Virus record (IMG/VR): IMGVR_UViG_3300023184_000398
Coordinates: 1 to 29,489 of that record
DNA: 29,489 nucleotides
Source of the DNA: a virus
Reading direction: 5' to 3' (one strand)
Shown: positions 8,392 to 18,870 of the stretch, in pieces
Layout of the letters: each line of letters starts with the position of its first letter
How positions within the stretch are numbered: position 1 is the first letter of the stretch
The notes under the pieces: model-generated
Databases searched by the model: none
Seen by the model: the letters and a program-made list of their open reading frames with translations, nothing else
Told to the model about the DNA's origin: nothing
Program-made: the position numbers and the translations under genes

Positions 8392-11300
8392 ATGGCAAAA
8401 AAATTCCCAGGTGGACTAATAACTTCAACTACAATATATCCGGCAGATGGTGGAGTTTGGACCACGGCCGACACTGCCAAATATACAGGTGCAGATACTT
8501 GGACCACAAATGATCCCTATAGAAAAAGTGTTATTTTAGAAATACAAGCTGATACCACAGCACCAGTATACAATACCGATGCTAGTTCAAACGCACTAAC
8601 CGTTGTCCCAGCTGGCTCTGCTCGCCCAGATTTAAACAATCCATTCTTGCCAACTACTGGTCTTAACTATCCAGTCTATTTTGGTGGTGCTGCTCAATTG
8701 ACAACAGCCGCAAACTCTGCTGCTTTTGCCACTGGAGTAGGAGATTTTACAGCAGAATGCTGGATATATATTAGCACACCCGGTATAGCAACTGAAGCAA
8801 TTGCCAGCACCACTGCTGGGGGTAGTAATGCTGGATGGCACTGGTATATCAGTAACACCAATGGCATGGGTATACGCAGTAACAGTAGTAATTGGGTACT
8901 ACCACCAAGTGCTGGGCTTCCGGGTTCAGCCGGTTACATACCAACTAACAGTTGGATGCATGTTGCTTATACCAGACGTGCAAATGTGCATGCCTGTTGG
9001 ATGAATGGCACATTAACAAATAGTGCAACTCAAACAGTCAGCTGGACAGACAACGTGCTAATGATTGGAAATAGCAACACTGGTCAATTCTTTAATGGAT
9101 ACATTAATAACTTTAGATTTGTCAACGGTGTTGCACTATATGGAGCATCAGTGCCAACTACCCTGGCTGCCAATGTAACAGGAACATCGCTATTACTAAA
9201 TGTAACTTCTGCGCCAACCTATATCACAGATTCCAGTGCCAATGCATTTACAGTGCTCAACCCAGCAACGTATCCAATCACCTACAGCACACTAACACCT
9301 GTGGACGCTGGTGGTAGTCTAGTAACTGCCAATTTGGTTTATCAACAATTGTTTACCAGCAATGCAACTTGGGTATGCCCTGCGGGTGTTACCAGTGTGT
9401 CGGCGGTAGCCGTTGGTGCAGGTGGCGGTGGCAACTCAGGCTGGAGTGGACACAATGGCTACTCTGGTGGCGAGGGCGGTGGCGGGGGTGGCCTGGGATG
9501 GCGAAATAACATCTCAGTAACACCAGGAACCAGTTATACTGTTGTTGTTGGTTCAAGAGGGATTGGTGGCCCAAGTTCATTAGGCAGCGGTGGTGTGAGC
9601 ATAGGTGGTGCCGGTGGCGACAGTTACTTCATTAATAGAACAACTGTTTTAGGTGTTGGCGGCAGCGGCGCCATTAATAACACCGGCGGCGCTGGCGGAT
9701 CATTTCTTGGTGATGGTGGCGGCCTCGGTGGTACTGGCGGAACAACAGCCACTGGAGCCACATTCGCTACTGCCGGCGGGGGCGGAGGTGGTGGATACAC
9801 TGGTGCAGGCGGTAACGGCATGTTTGGGCCAACTGGTAACGTTACTACAGCAGGTACAGGCGGAGGCGCTGGCGGCGGCTTGGGGTATTATGCTGGCAAT
9901 GCACCTTACCCCATCGGCACCGGTGGCGGCGGTGTTGGCGTACTTGGGCAAGGAACCAGTGGTAATGCAGCACCTGGGCTAAACCAAGAAACTTTTGGTG
10001 GATCGGCCGACTATGCACCGGGCGGCGCACTGTTTTTTAATGGTTCTAGTAGTTATTTGACTGTGCCTGCCAATGCAGCATTTAGTTTTGGAACTGGTGA
10101 TTTCACCATGGAATGTTGGATATATACAAGAAGTTTGGCTGCTACTCAACAAACTATTGATCTATTTAGCAATGCATCTGGATCATACATCGTTGGCCAA
10201 TGCCAACTTCAATTGTTAACTACTGGAGCAGTTGCTCTTGGTTATGCCACTGCCGCCTCCGCTGCTACCTTTTTTGGCACAGCAGCATCGGCAGTGACTA
10301 TAAACTCTTGGTATCATATTGCTGTGGTTCGTTCGGGCTCTGCCGTTGGAAACTTAAAAATTTATGTAAACGGCGTGCTTGCAGCAACCAGCCCAGGAGC
10401 ATTGACCCAAGCCTTTGGTACCACTGGTGGAATATCAATTGGTAGACAAACAAATGATTCTAGTAACGTCTTTTCTGGATACATAACTAATGCACGTATA
10501 GTCAAAGGTGTTGCAGTCTATACAGGCAACTTCACACCACCCACTGCGCCACTGACTGCTACCCAGACTGGTAACCCAATACTCAACATTCAAGCAATTG
10601 CAAGTTCAAGTTCAACATCATTATTATTGTTGTCTGCAAACAGTGCCGCATACATAACTGATTCAAGCACAACACCCAACACCATAACCAACACCGGAGT
10701 TATCTATAGATTAACAACACCATTTGGCACCGGCAATGGTGGTGGCGCCCGTGGTTGGGCAGTAGGAGCACCCGGCGGCATAACTACACTGGGATATAAT
10801 CCCGGCGGCGATTTTGGTGGTGGCGGTGGTGGTGGCAGTGATAACAGCGGCCAAGCACCTATAGGTGGTTATGGAGGCCAAGGCGCAGTACGTATAATAT
10901 GGGGACCAGGCAGAAGTTTTCCTAATACGCTGACCACAGATCAAAGTCTAAACATACAGTATCTACAGGTGGCAAATAACGCTGCCTTCCAAGTCGGTGC
11001 TGGCGACTTTGCAGTAGATCTTTGGATATATCCAACTACCGTAGTTGGGCTACAGCGAGTATTCTCCATTTCAAATAGCACAATCGCTAGCAATGCAGAC
11101 GAAGGCATTGTTCTTGAACTGAATAATGCTGCAATGACTGCAACCATATATTCAGGAGTTACTGCTTATACTATCACAGAATCCGCAGGTGTACTATCAC
11201 CAAACACATGGTACTATTATCGATTAATACGCACAGGTACCACATTGTCGTTGTATAGGACCGCCGGACTCAGCGGTTCGGTAGCAGTGTCAACTGTATC

Positions 11301-14300
11301 AGTCAACTGGTCTGCCAGCTTCCAAACCTATATAGGTGCTTGGATAAATGGACCCAGCAGACCATTCGTTGGATACATTACCAACATTCGTGTAGTTAAA
11401 GGCACGCTGGTAATTGTCACTGGCAACTTTACACCATCAACTGTGCCGTTGACAGCCGTACAAGATTTAAACGTAAACGGATTTCCGTCAGCTGCAATCA
11501 CAGCCGGTCAAACTAAATTATTAGCATTGCAGAATAGCACGTTTGTTGACAATTCTGGAAATAATTTAACTTTAACAAATACCAATGCTGCCATTAGGCC
11601 CACTCAAGCTCGTGCGCCGTTTGCTAGTGCGTTAACATTGTCTGGCGATAATGCTACACTGGGTTCAACTTATTTTAACGGTACTACAGATTACTTTACC
11701 ATTGCAGATGCACCTGAGTTTAATATTGGAGTATTGAATACTACACTAGAAGCTTGGATATGGACCACGCTAACTACTCCTACTGGAGCTGTGTTTGCCA
11801 AGCGTGGCACAACAGCATTATTTTCTGGTTACCAATTGGCATTTGCAAGTACACTTGCCCCGGTGTTTAATGCCAGTACCGATGGTGCAACTTGGACGGT
11901 TGCAATTACCTCAAATGCGTCTATTAAGGCCGGACTATGGAATCACGTGGCGGTTACTAAATCTAGTAATACGTGGTCACTGTGGGTCAACGGTAATATA
12001 AGCGGTACTGCAACAGTTGCAGGAAATGTACATACCAACGTGGCACCATTATCAATTGGTAGTGGTGCAGGAACCACGCCAGGTTTATATTGGACCGGCT
12101 ATATTAGCAACTTCCGTAAAGTATTAGGCATTGCAGTATACACTGGTAATTTCACTCCGTCTACGTCATCACTGACATCAACACAAGCATCTGGAACTAA
12201 TATTACTGCAATTGATCAGCCAGTGGTAAAAAATTACAGTGTGTATTTGAATGGTGTTAACCAGTACTTGACTGCACCAAACAATGCCGGCTATGTATTT
12301 GGTGCAGCTGAGTTTACAGTTGAAACTTGGATATATGTTACAGATATAACCAGAGCTAATGCAAGTATTGTGAGTTTGTGGACCACTGCTGGCGGCAAAG
12401 CATTCCAAATGCGTACAATGAGTGGCAACATACGTGTAGATTATAACACTACACTATTTCAATCATCGCCGTCTAGTGTAATTGCAGCCAATACCTGGTA
12501 CCATGTAGCATGGGTCAAATCAACTGCAAACTCTAATGTTTATCTCAATGGGTCGTTGGTTAGTTCGGTTGCAGCCCCGGTTAGTATCACAGCGTCCACT
12601 GCGCTATTGTCGGTGGGCTTTGGACTTGATGGACAGGGTACTACTTATTATTTTCCTGGCTATATTAGCAACATGAGATTGGTAAAAGGCACAGCAGTTT
12701 ACACAGCCAATTTTACACCTGCCAGCGCAGCACTAACATCATCACAGACAGCTGATCAAAATGGTGTACCATCACGTGCTATTGTTGGTGCCGGCTCAAC
12801 ATCTTACAGCTATTCGTTTAGTGGTAGTAACTATTTGACAATTCCTACTAGTACAACATTCCAATTTGGGACAGGTAATTTTACTGCCGAAGCTTGGGTT
12901 TATAGATCAGTGGCCTGGACAGCACAAAACATATTTTTTGGACAATGGTCTGGATCTACTGGCGGTACAACTCTGTCTTGGGTGGTTTTGACCAGCAATG
13001 ATACAAATGGATATGCTAGATTTGCATTATCCGTTGACGGGTCAACAGTACTAACAGATAGTGTATCAAGCTCGGTTATAGCGTTAAATCAATGGAATCA
13101 CCTGGCGTTTGTTAGAAATGGCAATACGTTTACCCTATACCTAAATGGTACTTCGGTTGTAACATATTCAAGTGGTACACCCAGTCTTTATGCTGCAACA
13201 AATACCATATCCATTGGAGCATCCAGCGCAGGTACACAACCATTCACTGGCTATATAAGCAATTTTAGGATTGTTAAAAGCATAGCAGTTTACACTACTA
13301 CGTTTACGCCAGCTACGGCCTCGTTGACTAACGTACAAACAGCCAATCAAAATGGATTACCATCTGCTGCTATCACCTATGCCACCGCTTACAGTGGAGC
13401 GTTTAATGGTTCGACACAGTATCTATATGTACCAGGAACCAATCCGCAATTTGCTTTTGGCACTGGTGATTACACAATTGAAATGTGGATATATCAAAAT
13501 GCTCGTTCAATAAATTATGGAAATTTATACGATTCTCGACCGGCTGGAACCAGTAGCAGTGCTAGTCATCTTGGGTTTGGTGTAGATCCAGCCGGTGCTA
13601 TTTTTGGCAGTACAATTTCTCTTAAAACTTGGTATCACGTTGCGCTTGTTAGAGTGGGAACATTGCAGACTGGATATGTCAATGGTGTAGCAGTCTCTAG
13701 CGTCACTGATACTACAAATTGGTTAAACGGCACTGATAGACCAATATTTGGTACAGATGGTAATGTTCCATTATCGCCTGGCTATATTTTCAACGGTTAT
13801 ATTACTAATTTACGTGTAGTTAAAGGAGTAGCAGTATACACTGGCAACTTTACAGTACCAACCTTGCCACTGGCAACTACACAAAGTTCTAGCAGTAGCA
13901 TAGCAGCTATCACCGGATCGCAAACCAGCATGTTAACATTACAAGGCGCAGCTATAACAGATGCAAGTGCATATGTAAACACAATCACCAACGTTGGTGG
14001 CACAACAACATCTTTATTAAGTCCAACCTTACCACCAAAATACTACTATGCAAGTTTTACTGGTACTACTACTTTGAGTCTACCATTTACATCTAATTTT
14101 GTATTTCCTGGTGATTTCACAGTTGAAGGTTGGTTCTATTTTAACTCATTGCCTACTGGTTCAAATCAAGTTTATTTGGTGGGAGATTGGCAAGCTAGTT
14201 CAAACCAACGATCGTTCTTATTGGCTGTAACATACTCTGGAGGACAGAAAATAAATTTTCTAATTAGTATAGATGGCTTAACTGGAGTTGGTAGTACATT

Positions 14301-17300
14301 TGATCTGGTTGTAAATTGGCCAGCAGCAACTATTAATACATGGTACCATATTGCAGCGGTAAGGGTGTCGGGTTCGGTTAATATATATGTTAATGGTGTA
14401 GCACAAACAAGAACTACAAATGATATTACGACACAAACAAATTTTAACTCTGGTGTAGGCGGGCAAATAAACATTGGCGCAAGTGCATATAGTGCTGTTT
14501 ATTTTAACGGTTATATGTCCAATCTCCGTATAGTAAAAGGTGTTGCAGCCTACACTGGCAACTTTACACCGCCTACCGTTCAATTATCTACTATACAAAC
14601 TGCCGGCAGTAATATAGCTGCTGTTACCGGAACACAGACCAGCTTGTTAATTTTGCAAAATTCCACTATTATAGATAACAGTGCAAATTCAGCAACAATA
14701 ACTAATGCTGGTGGCATTTCAATTGCCACCGACATTACACAAATTCCAGCTTATGTAATAATATTAACTGCGCAAGCAGCAACCATTGTAGACAATAGTA
14801 CACTGCCAGTGTCCATCACCAATACCGGTACAGTAACCAGTATTGCAGTTAATCCATTCACCAGTACCACCAGCTTGCTAATAGCTCAGTCTAGAACTAT
14901 TGTTGACACCAGCGGCGGCGCTATTGCTATTACCAACCAAGGTGTAACCGGCGTTAGCGTGAACAATCCATTTACTGCCTATGCCGGTACCAGTGTATTG
15001 ACCAGTCAGTACAACGTATCAAATAATAACAATTTCTTCTCAGACAACAGTTTTAATAACTATTTAATTGTTAGAGCAGGCACTGCTACTCAAGGCTCAG
15101 TGAATCCGTTTGTAACTGGTTGGAGTTATCAATTCAATGGATCCACCGACTACTACACAGTAAGCACTGCCATTGAGTGGGCATTCTTACATAATGGCAT
15201 TGAAGATTGGACTGTGAGATTTTGGGTATATCCAAGAAGCTCATCACTAATGGTTCCGCTGTCCACAACCAACGTGGCTGGGCAAACTGGAATCAGTATC
15301 GAACTTAACAATACCACCTATGGTGGTGTAACTGGCAGCATGTCTGTGGTGTTCTTTAATGCCACAGGTAGCGCCGTTACTAACCCGGCATTCAATTCAA
15401 ATCCAGTAGTGGTATTAAACCAGTGGAACTACATAGCAGTCTCTTTTACAGCCAATACAAAAACAGTTGGTTTTTATATTAACGGTCTAGCAGCTGGCTC
15501 AAGCAGCTTACCATCGTTTGTGTACAATACTGCGGCGCCAACTAACACATTAAATATTGGAAGAAATCCAGCCGGAACTGCGTATTTTTCAGGATACATA
15601 TCCAACTTACAAATTGATAAAGGTGTCCAGTCTACACTACAACCAATTGCGCCACTAACCACTGTGGCAGGCACCGGCACATACAGTGTATTATTCAATG
15701 GCTCTACATCTTATTTGGCAACATCAGTCTTGGCAACAAGACTTTTAACCAGTGACTATACCGTTGAGGCATGGATTTATCCTACTGCTGCTGCAACTGG
15801 TACTACATACGCTACGTCTGTCAATATACTAGGCGCCAACTCGGGAGTTACCAGTTATCAAACTTGGGGCATTACCAATGCTGGATATATCGTAGCTGCA
15901 AGAGATGGTCTCAGCTATCAGACCATAACAGCAACAACACCCAGTTTAAACACTTGGACACACATTGCATTTGTAAATAGATCAAATACAGTGACAGTAT
16001 ACCTAGCAGGAAACCGTGTGGGCAGCATAACTCAAACTGGAACCTGGGGTATAACAGCTACTGATACCATCATTGGTGGCTGGGGCGGAACGGGCGGAAA
16101 ATTTACTGGACATATATCTAATCTGCGTATAATAAACGGACAAGGATTGTATACTGCGAACTTTACTCCATCAACATCAGCACTGAGCAGTACGGCACTT
16201 AACTTCACTTATATTTTCTCAGCATCCTATCTGATATCAGCAAATGAAGTAGCATTGCAGCTAGGCACTGGTGACTTTACAATCGAGTCATGGGTATATT
16301 ATACCACAACCGTTGGACCAACTTACTTTGTTGGAACCGGATTGGGTACTGGCACATATAGAATTGGTGTTGACAATGCAACTGGCGCAGTTGTATTTTA
16401 TTCAGGTAACAATATATTATTAATTACTACTCCTAATACTACAACAATTAATACATGGGCATATGTGGCTGTAGTAAGATCTGGTAGTGTGACAACCGCA
16501 TATGTCAACGGTCAAGCAGCAACAAGTGCCATTGATACTGCAAACTATTCAATTGGAGTAACTGCAATTGGATCAGGGAGTGCAACAACCACATCGTCGT
16601 GGGCAGGATATATAACAAATCTTCGAATAATAAAAGGCGCAGCAATATATCGATCTACCGCTTTTACAGTTCCTACTAGCGAGCTAACATCAATAACTCA
16701 ATCTACTGCGCCTTATAGCGTATACTTAAACGGCAGCAGTTATCTAACCGCTACCAGTAATAGCTTTGTCATGGGCACTGGAGACTTTACAGTAGAGTGC
16801 TTTGTATGGGTTGACCCTGCAGCCGATAGTCTAGCAGGTATCGTAACCGGCACAACTCAAACAACTTCAGGTTTTGTACTTGCACGTAACGGTGCTGGTA
16901 TGGCTAATGCAAATGGCGCAGGCGCAAATATCATGCCATGGACAATACCAACTAGTACTTGGACACACGTTGCATTAACCATGCAATCTAATAGATTATT
17001 TGCTTTTATCAATGGTACTTTTATCAGCTCATTGGCAGCTACATTTTCCAATTTGTCTAACACTGTTCGATTGGGCAGTAGATACGCAGATTCTAATCCG
17101 TTTCCGTTTATTGGTTACATAAGTAATCTTAGAATTCTAAGTGGTGTTGCACTATATACCACAGTTAATTTCTTACCGCCAACAACATCATTAACTGCTA
17201 TTGCTAATACAGTATTTTTAACTGCACAATCAGCTACTGCAATTGATAATAGTACCAATGCCATTTCAATAACTGCCACTGGCAATCCTGCTTTTAACAG

Positions 17301-18870
17301 TGGCGGCAGCTCGATCCCGTTTGGATCTACAAGTTTATTAGCTGTTGGTGCTGGCCCATGGGGTATTAACTTTACCAGTACTGGATCAGTGAACGGCACA
17401 ATAACAGTTAATCCGTTTGGTGCTGGGGTTACTAGGTTATTAACAGCTAGTTCGGCCACAATTGTGGATTCTGGCTATAGTGCTTATACTGTAGTCAACA
17501 ATGCAGCCACAGTGTCGACGGCGAGTCCGTTCGCAGCTGGTACTAGTTTATTAACTTTAAAAGATAGCTATGCAGTGGATCAATCAGTTTATGCCAGAAC
17601 ATTAACCAGGGCAGGTACACCCACTGTTGAAAACTTTTCACCATACCCGCCAGCTGGCAGTTGGTCAAATTCTGCATACGGCGGAACCGTGGTACTAAAT
17701 GGTACCACAGATTATTTAAATTTACCAGCCAGCTCGTTGGTATTGGGCATAAGCAATTTTACATTAGAATGTTGGTTTTATTCCTTTGGTCTACTAACTG
17801 CACAGCCTAAATTAATTGACAACTTTATTGGTATTGCAGCAGCATTCCAAACTGGGCAATGGCAGCTGGGATTTAGTGCCACTGGACTTTTACAATTTGG
17901 TTATGCCACCGGTGTTAGTACCACAGTATATGTAACCGGAACTGTTGCACTATTACCAAATCAATTTTATCATGTGGCTGTAGTTCGTACCGGGACTGGT
18001 ACAAACCAAATAACTATATATGTCAACGGAGCAGTCTATGCCCAAGGCACAATAGCTGACAGCTTTGGTGTCGCTGGTACCACTACGGGCGGCAGTATTG
18101 GTCGTCAAACCGGTAGTAATACACTATTTTTCAATGGCTATATAGGCGGTATTCGACTAGTCAACGGTACTGCACTGTACACCAGTGCATTTACACCACC
18201 TGCTGCCCCTCCGACTACGGTTGCAAATACTGCATTATTAATTGGCAATACTGTAACTTCTGCTATTAACGATCCTTCATCAAGGAGCGCGATCAGAAGT
18301 GTAGCAGGCGCAGCACAAGTGGTCAACTCAGTTTACCGGTATGGCACAGGATCTGTTTATTTTAACGGATCTAGTAACTACCTAACAGTACCCTACTCGG
18401 ATGTCAAGTTTAACTTTGGTGCTGTATCTGATTTTACTATTGAATTTTGGATGCGCGCCGCGGCATTACCAGGCACAACTGCACAGTTATTTGACACTAG
18501 ACCGGCATCAACTAACGGAGCGTATCATAATATCTATTTAAGCAGTGACGGAACTGTTAGATATTATGTCAGCACAGCAGACAGGATTACCAGTACAGCC
18601 AGCGCAATTGCTATTAATACATGGTATCATATTGCTCTAGTACGTTATGTTAATACCACTACTTTGTATATAAATGGCGTAGTAGCCGGTACACCATGGG
18701 CCGATACCACAGCATACGTTAGCGCAGCAATAGTGCTAATAGGTGCCAGCTACAGCGGTGGCGCAGCAATAACCAACTATTTCAACGGTTACATTGATGA
18801 TTTACGTGTAACCAAGAGTGTGGCCAGATACACCGGTGCATTCACTCCACCTAGCAAGATAGTTTCTTAA
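8392..18870 (+). CDS. Giant multi-LamG virion adhesin (3,492 aa)
   Basis: An uninterrupted 10.5-kb gene. N-terminus MAKKFPGGLIT, then a linker-type segment (about 44-85), LamG 1 (about 92-303), a Gly-rich domain (304-545, starting at TWVCPAGVTSVSAVAVG), LamG 2 inserted in it (546-782), Gly-rich closure with GAVRIIWGPGRSFP (783-850), then LamG 3 to 14 to the C-terminus. Each unit shows F-NG-(S/T)-YL, (F/Y)T-E-WIY, WYH-A-VR, (Y/F)VNG and F-GYI-N-R-VKG-AVYTGNFTP. No signal peptide or membrane segment is seen. The size suggests a long flexible surface fibre; LamG domains point to glycan or protein binding. No Shine-Dalgarno: the ATG overlaps the stop of a 3-codon mini-ORF at 8381-8392. Even base use and the single open frame argue against a chimera. 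Confidence 0.95.
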   Translation: MAKKFPGGLITSTTIYPADGGVWTTADTAKYTGADTWTTNDPYRKSVILEIQADTTAPVYNTDASSNALTVVPAGSARPDLNNPFLPTTGLNYPVYFGGAAQLTTAANSAAFATGVGDFTAECWIYISTPGIATEAIASTTAGGSNAGWHWYISNTNGMGIRSNSSNWVLPPSAGLPGSAGYIPTNSWMHVAYTRRANVHACWMNGTLTNSATQTVSWTDNVLMIGNSNTGQFFNGYINNFRFVNGVALYGASVPTTLAANVTGTSLLLNVTSAPTYITDSSANAFTVLNPATYPITYSTLTPVDAGGSLVTANLVYQQLFTSNATWVCPAGVTSVSAVAVGAGGGGNSGWSGHNGYSGGEGGGGGGLGWRNNISVTPGTSYTVVVGSRGIGGPSSLGSGGVSIGGAGGDSYFINRTTVLGVGGSGAINNTGGAGGSFLGDGGGLGGTGGTTATGATFATAGGGGGGGYTGAGGNGMFGPTGNVTTAGTGGGAGGGLGYYAGNAPYPIGTGGGGVGVLGQGTSGNAAPGLNQETFGGSADYAPGGALFFNGSSSYLTVPANAAFSFGTGDFTMECWIYTRSLAATQQTIDLFSNASGSYIVGQCQLQLLTTGAVALGYATAASAATFFGTAASAVTINSWYHIAVVRSGSAVGNLKIYVNGVLAATSPGALTQAFGTTGGISIGRQTNDSSNVFSGYITNARIVKGVAVYTGNFTPPTAPLTATQTGNPILNIQAIASSSSTSLLLLSANSAAYITDSSTTPNTITNTGVIYRLTTPFGTGNGGGARGWAVGAPGGITTLGYNPGGDFGGGGGGGSDNSGQAPIGGYGGQGAVRIIWGPGRSFPNTLTTDQSLNIQYLQVANNAAFQVGAGDFAVDLWIYPTTVVGLQRVFSISNSTIASNADEGIVLELNNAAMTATIYSGVTAYTITESAGVLSPNTWYYYRLIRTGTTLSLYRTAGLSGSVAVSTVSVNWSASFQTYIGAWINGPSRPFVGYITNIRVVKGTLVIVTGNFTPSTVPLTAVQDLNVNGFPSAAITAGQTKLLALQNSTFVDNSGNNLTLTNTNAAIRPTQARAPFASALTLSGDNATLGSTYFNGTTDYFTIADAPEFNIGVLNTTLEAWIWTTLTTPTGAVFAKRGTTALFSGYQLAFASTLAPVFNASTDGATWTVAITSNASIKAGLWNHVAVTKSSNTWSLWVNGNISGTATVAGNVHTNVAPLSIGSGAGTTPGLYWTGYISNFRKVLGIAVYTGNFTPSTSSLTSTQASGTNITAIDQPVVKNYSVYLNGVNQYLTAPNNAGYVFGAAEFTVETWIYVTDITRANASIVSLWTTAGGKAFQMRTMSGNIRVDYNTTLFQSSPSSVIAANTWYHVAWVKSTANSNVYLNGSLVSSVAAPVSITASTALLSVGFGLDGQGTTYYFPGYISNMRLVKGTAVYTANFTPASAALTSSQTADQNGVPSRAIVGAGSTSYSYSFSGSNYLTIPTSTTFQFGTGNFTAEAWVYRSVAWTAQNIFFGQWSGSTGGTTLSWVVLTSNDTNGYARFALSVDGSTVLTDSVSSSVIALNQWNHLAFVRNGNTFTLYLNGTSVVTYSSGTPSLYAATNTISIGASSAGTQPFTGYISNFRIVKSIAVYTTTFTPATASLTNVQTANQNGLPSAAITYATAYSGAFNGSTQYLYVPGTNPQFAFGTGDYTIEMWIYQNARSINYGNLYDSRPAGTSSSASHLGFGVDPAGAIFGSTISLKTWYHVALVRVGTLQTGYVNGVAVSSVTDTTNWLNGTDRPIFGTDGNVPLSPGYIFNGYITNLRVVKGVAVYTGNFTVPTLPLATTQSSSSSIAAITGSQTSMLTLQGAAITDASAYVNTITNVGGTTTSLLSPTLPPKYYYASFTGTTTLSLPFTSNFVFPGDFTVEGWFYFNSLPTGSNQVYLVGDWQASSNQRSFLLAVTYSGGQKINFLISIDGLTGVGSTFDLVVNWPAATINTWYHIAAVRVSGSVNIYVNGVAQTRTTNDITTQTNFNSGVGGQINIGASAYSAVYFNGYMSNLRIVKGVAAYTGNFTPPTVQLSTIQTAGSNIAAVTGTQTSLLILQNSTIIDNSANSATITNAGGISIATDITQIPAYVIILTAQAATIVDNSTLPVSITNTGTVTSIAVNPFTSTTSLLIAQSRTIVDTSGGAIAITNQGVTGVSVNNPFTAYAGTSVLTSQYNVSNNNNFFSDNSFNNYLIVRAGTATQGSVNPFVTGWSYQFNGSTDYYTVSTAIEWAFLHNGIEDWTVRFWVYPRSSSLMVPLSTTNVAGQTGISIELNNTTYGGVTGSMSVVFFNATGSAVTNPAFNSNPVVVLNQWNYIAVSFTANTKTVGFYINGLAAGSSSLPSFVYNTAAPTNTLNIGRNPAGTAYFSGYISNLQIDKGVQSTLQPIAPLTTVAGTGTYSVLFNGSTSYLATSVLATRLLTSDYTVEAWIYPTAAATGTTYATSVNILGANSGVTSYQTWGITNAGYIVAARDGLSYQTITATTPSLNTWTHIAFVNRSNTVTVYLAGNRVGSITQTGTWGITATDTIIGGWGGTGGKFTGHISNLRIINGQGLYTANFTPSTSALSSTALNFTYIFSASYLISANEVALQLGTGDFTIESWVYYTTTVGPTYFVGTGLGTGTYRIGVDNATGAVVFYSGNNILLITTPNTTTINTWAYVAVVRSGSVTTAYVNGQAATSAIDTANYSIGVTAIGSGSATTTSSWAGYITNLRIIKGAAIYRSTAFTVPTSELTSITQSTAPYSVYLNGSSYLTATSNSFVMGTGDFTVECFVWVDPAADSLAGIVTGTTQTTSGFVLARNGAGMANANGAGANIMPWTIPTSTWTHVALTMQSNRLFAFINGTFISSLAATFSNLSNTVRLGSRYADSNPFPFIGYISNLRILSGVALYTTVNFLPPTTSLTAIANTVFLTAQSATAIDNSTNAISITATGNPAFNSGGSSIPFGSTSLLAVGAGPWGINFTSTGSVNGTITVNPFGAGVTRLLTASSATIVDSGYSAYTVVNNAATVSTASPFAAGTSLLTLKDSYAVDQSVYARTLTRAGTPTVENFSPYPPAGSWSNSAYGGTVVLNGTTDYLNLPASSLVLGISNFTLECWFYSFGLLTAQPKLIDNFIGIAAAFQTGQWQLGFSATGLLQFGYATGVSTTVYVTGTVALLPNQFYHVAVVRTGTGTNQITIYVNGAVYAQGTIADSFGVAGTTTGGSIGRQTGSNTLFFNGYIGGIRLVNGTALYTSAFTPPAAPPTTVANTALLIGNTVTSAINDPSSRSAIRSVAGAAQVVNSVYRYGTGSVYFNGSSNYLTVPYSDVKFNFGAVSDFTIEFWMRAAALPGTTAQLFDTRPASTNGAYHNIYLSSDGTVRYYVSTADRITSTASAIAINTWYHIALVRYVNTTTLYINGVVAGTPWADTTAYVSAAIVLIGASYSGGAAITNYFNGYIDDLRVTKSVARYTGAFTPPSKIVS
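14602..15111 (+). repeat. Cluster of four LamG-linker motifs without LamG domains
   Basis: After LamG 8 the linker motif (S-LL-L-x-IVD-S-x-ITN-G-x-NPF) occurs four times in a row instead of once: 14602-about 14748 (SLLILQNSTIIDNSANSATI), 14755-14859 (ending VNPF), 14860-14973 (ending NNPF) and 14974-15111 (ending VNPF). Unit lengths are about 35-49 residues. Confidence 0.75.
17206..17652 (+). repeat. Second cluster of four LamG-linker motifs
   Basis: After LamG 12, four linker-type units follow head to tail: 17206-17322 (FLTAQSATAIDNSTNAISIT, ending IPF), 17323-17418 (a degenerate copy ending VNPF), 17419-17532 (RLLTASSATIVDSG, ending SPF) and 17533-17652 (SLLTLKDSYAVDQS, ending SPYPP). Only then does LamG 13 begin. 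Confidence 0.72.

Larger units (their letters stand above)
8665..18867 (+). repeat. Array of 14 LamG-like (jelly-roll) repeats
   Basis: Approximate unit starts: 8665, 10027, 10945, 11665, 12238, 12808, 13390, 14041, 15121, 15685, 16210, 16717, 17680 and 18352; the last ends at 18867. Units are about 170-215 residues, longer where linkers follow. Each repeats strand motifs F-NGS-YL, DFT-E-WIY, TWYH-A-V, Y-NG and GYI(S/T)N-R-VKG. Units 3, 9 and 11 are the most divergent: unit 9 lacks the AVYTGNFTP end and unit 11 begins YIFSASYL without the Asn-Gly. Boundaries were judged by eye. Confidence 0.85.

Noticed and set aside
8665-18867. Tandem repeats considered as a CRISPR or DNA satellite
   Set aside because: The repeats are about 500-700 nt, coding, in one frame, and similar mainly at protein level with varied third positions; there are no short exact repeats with spacers.
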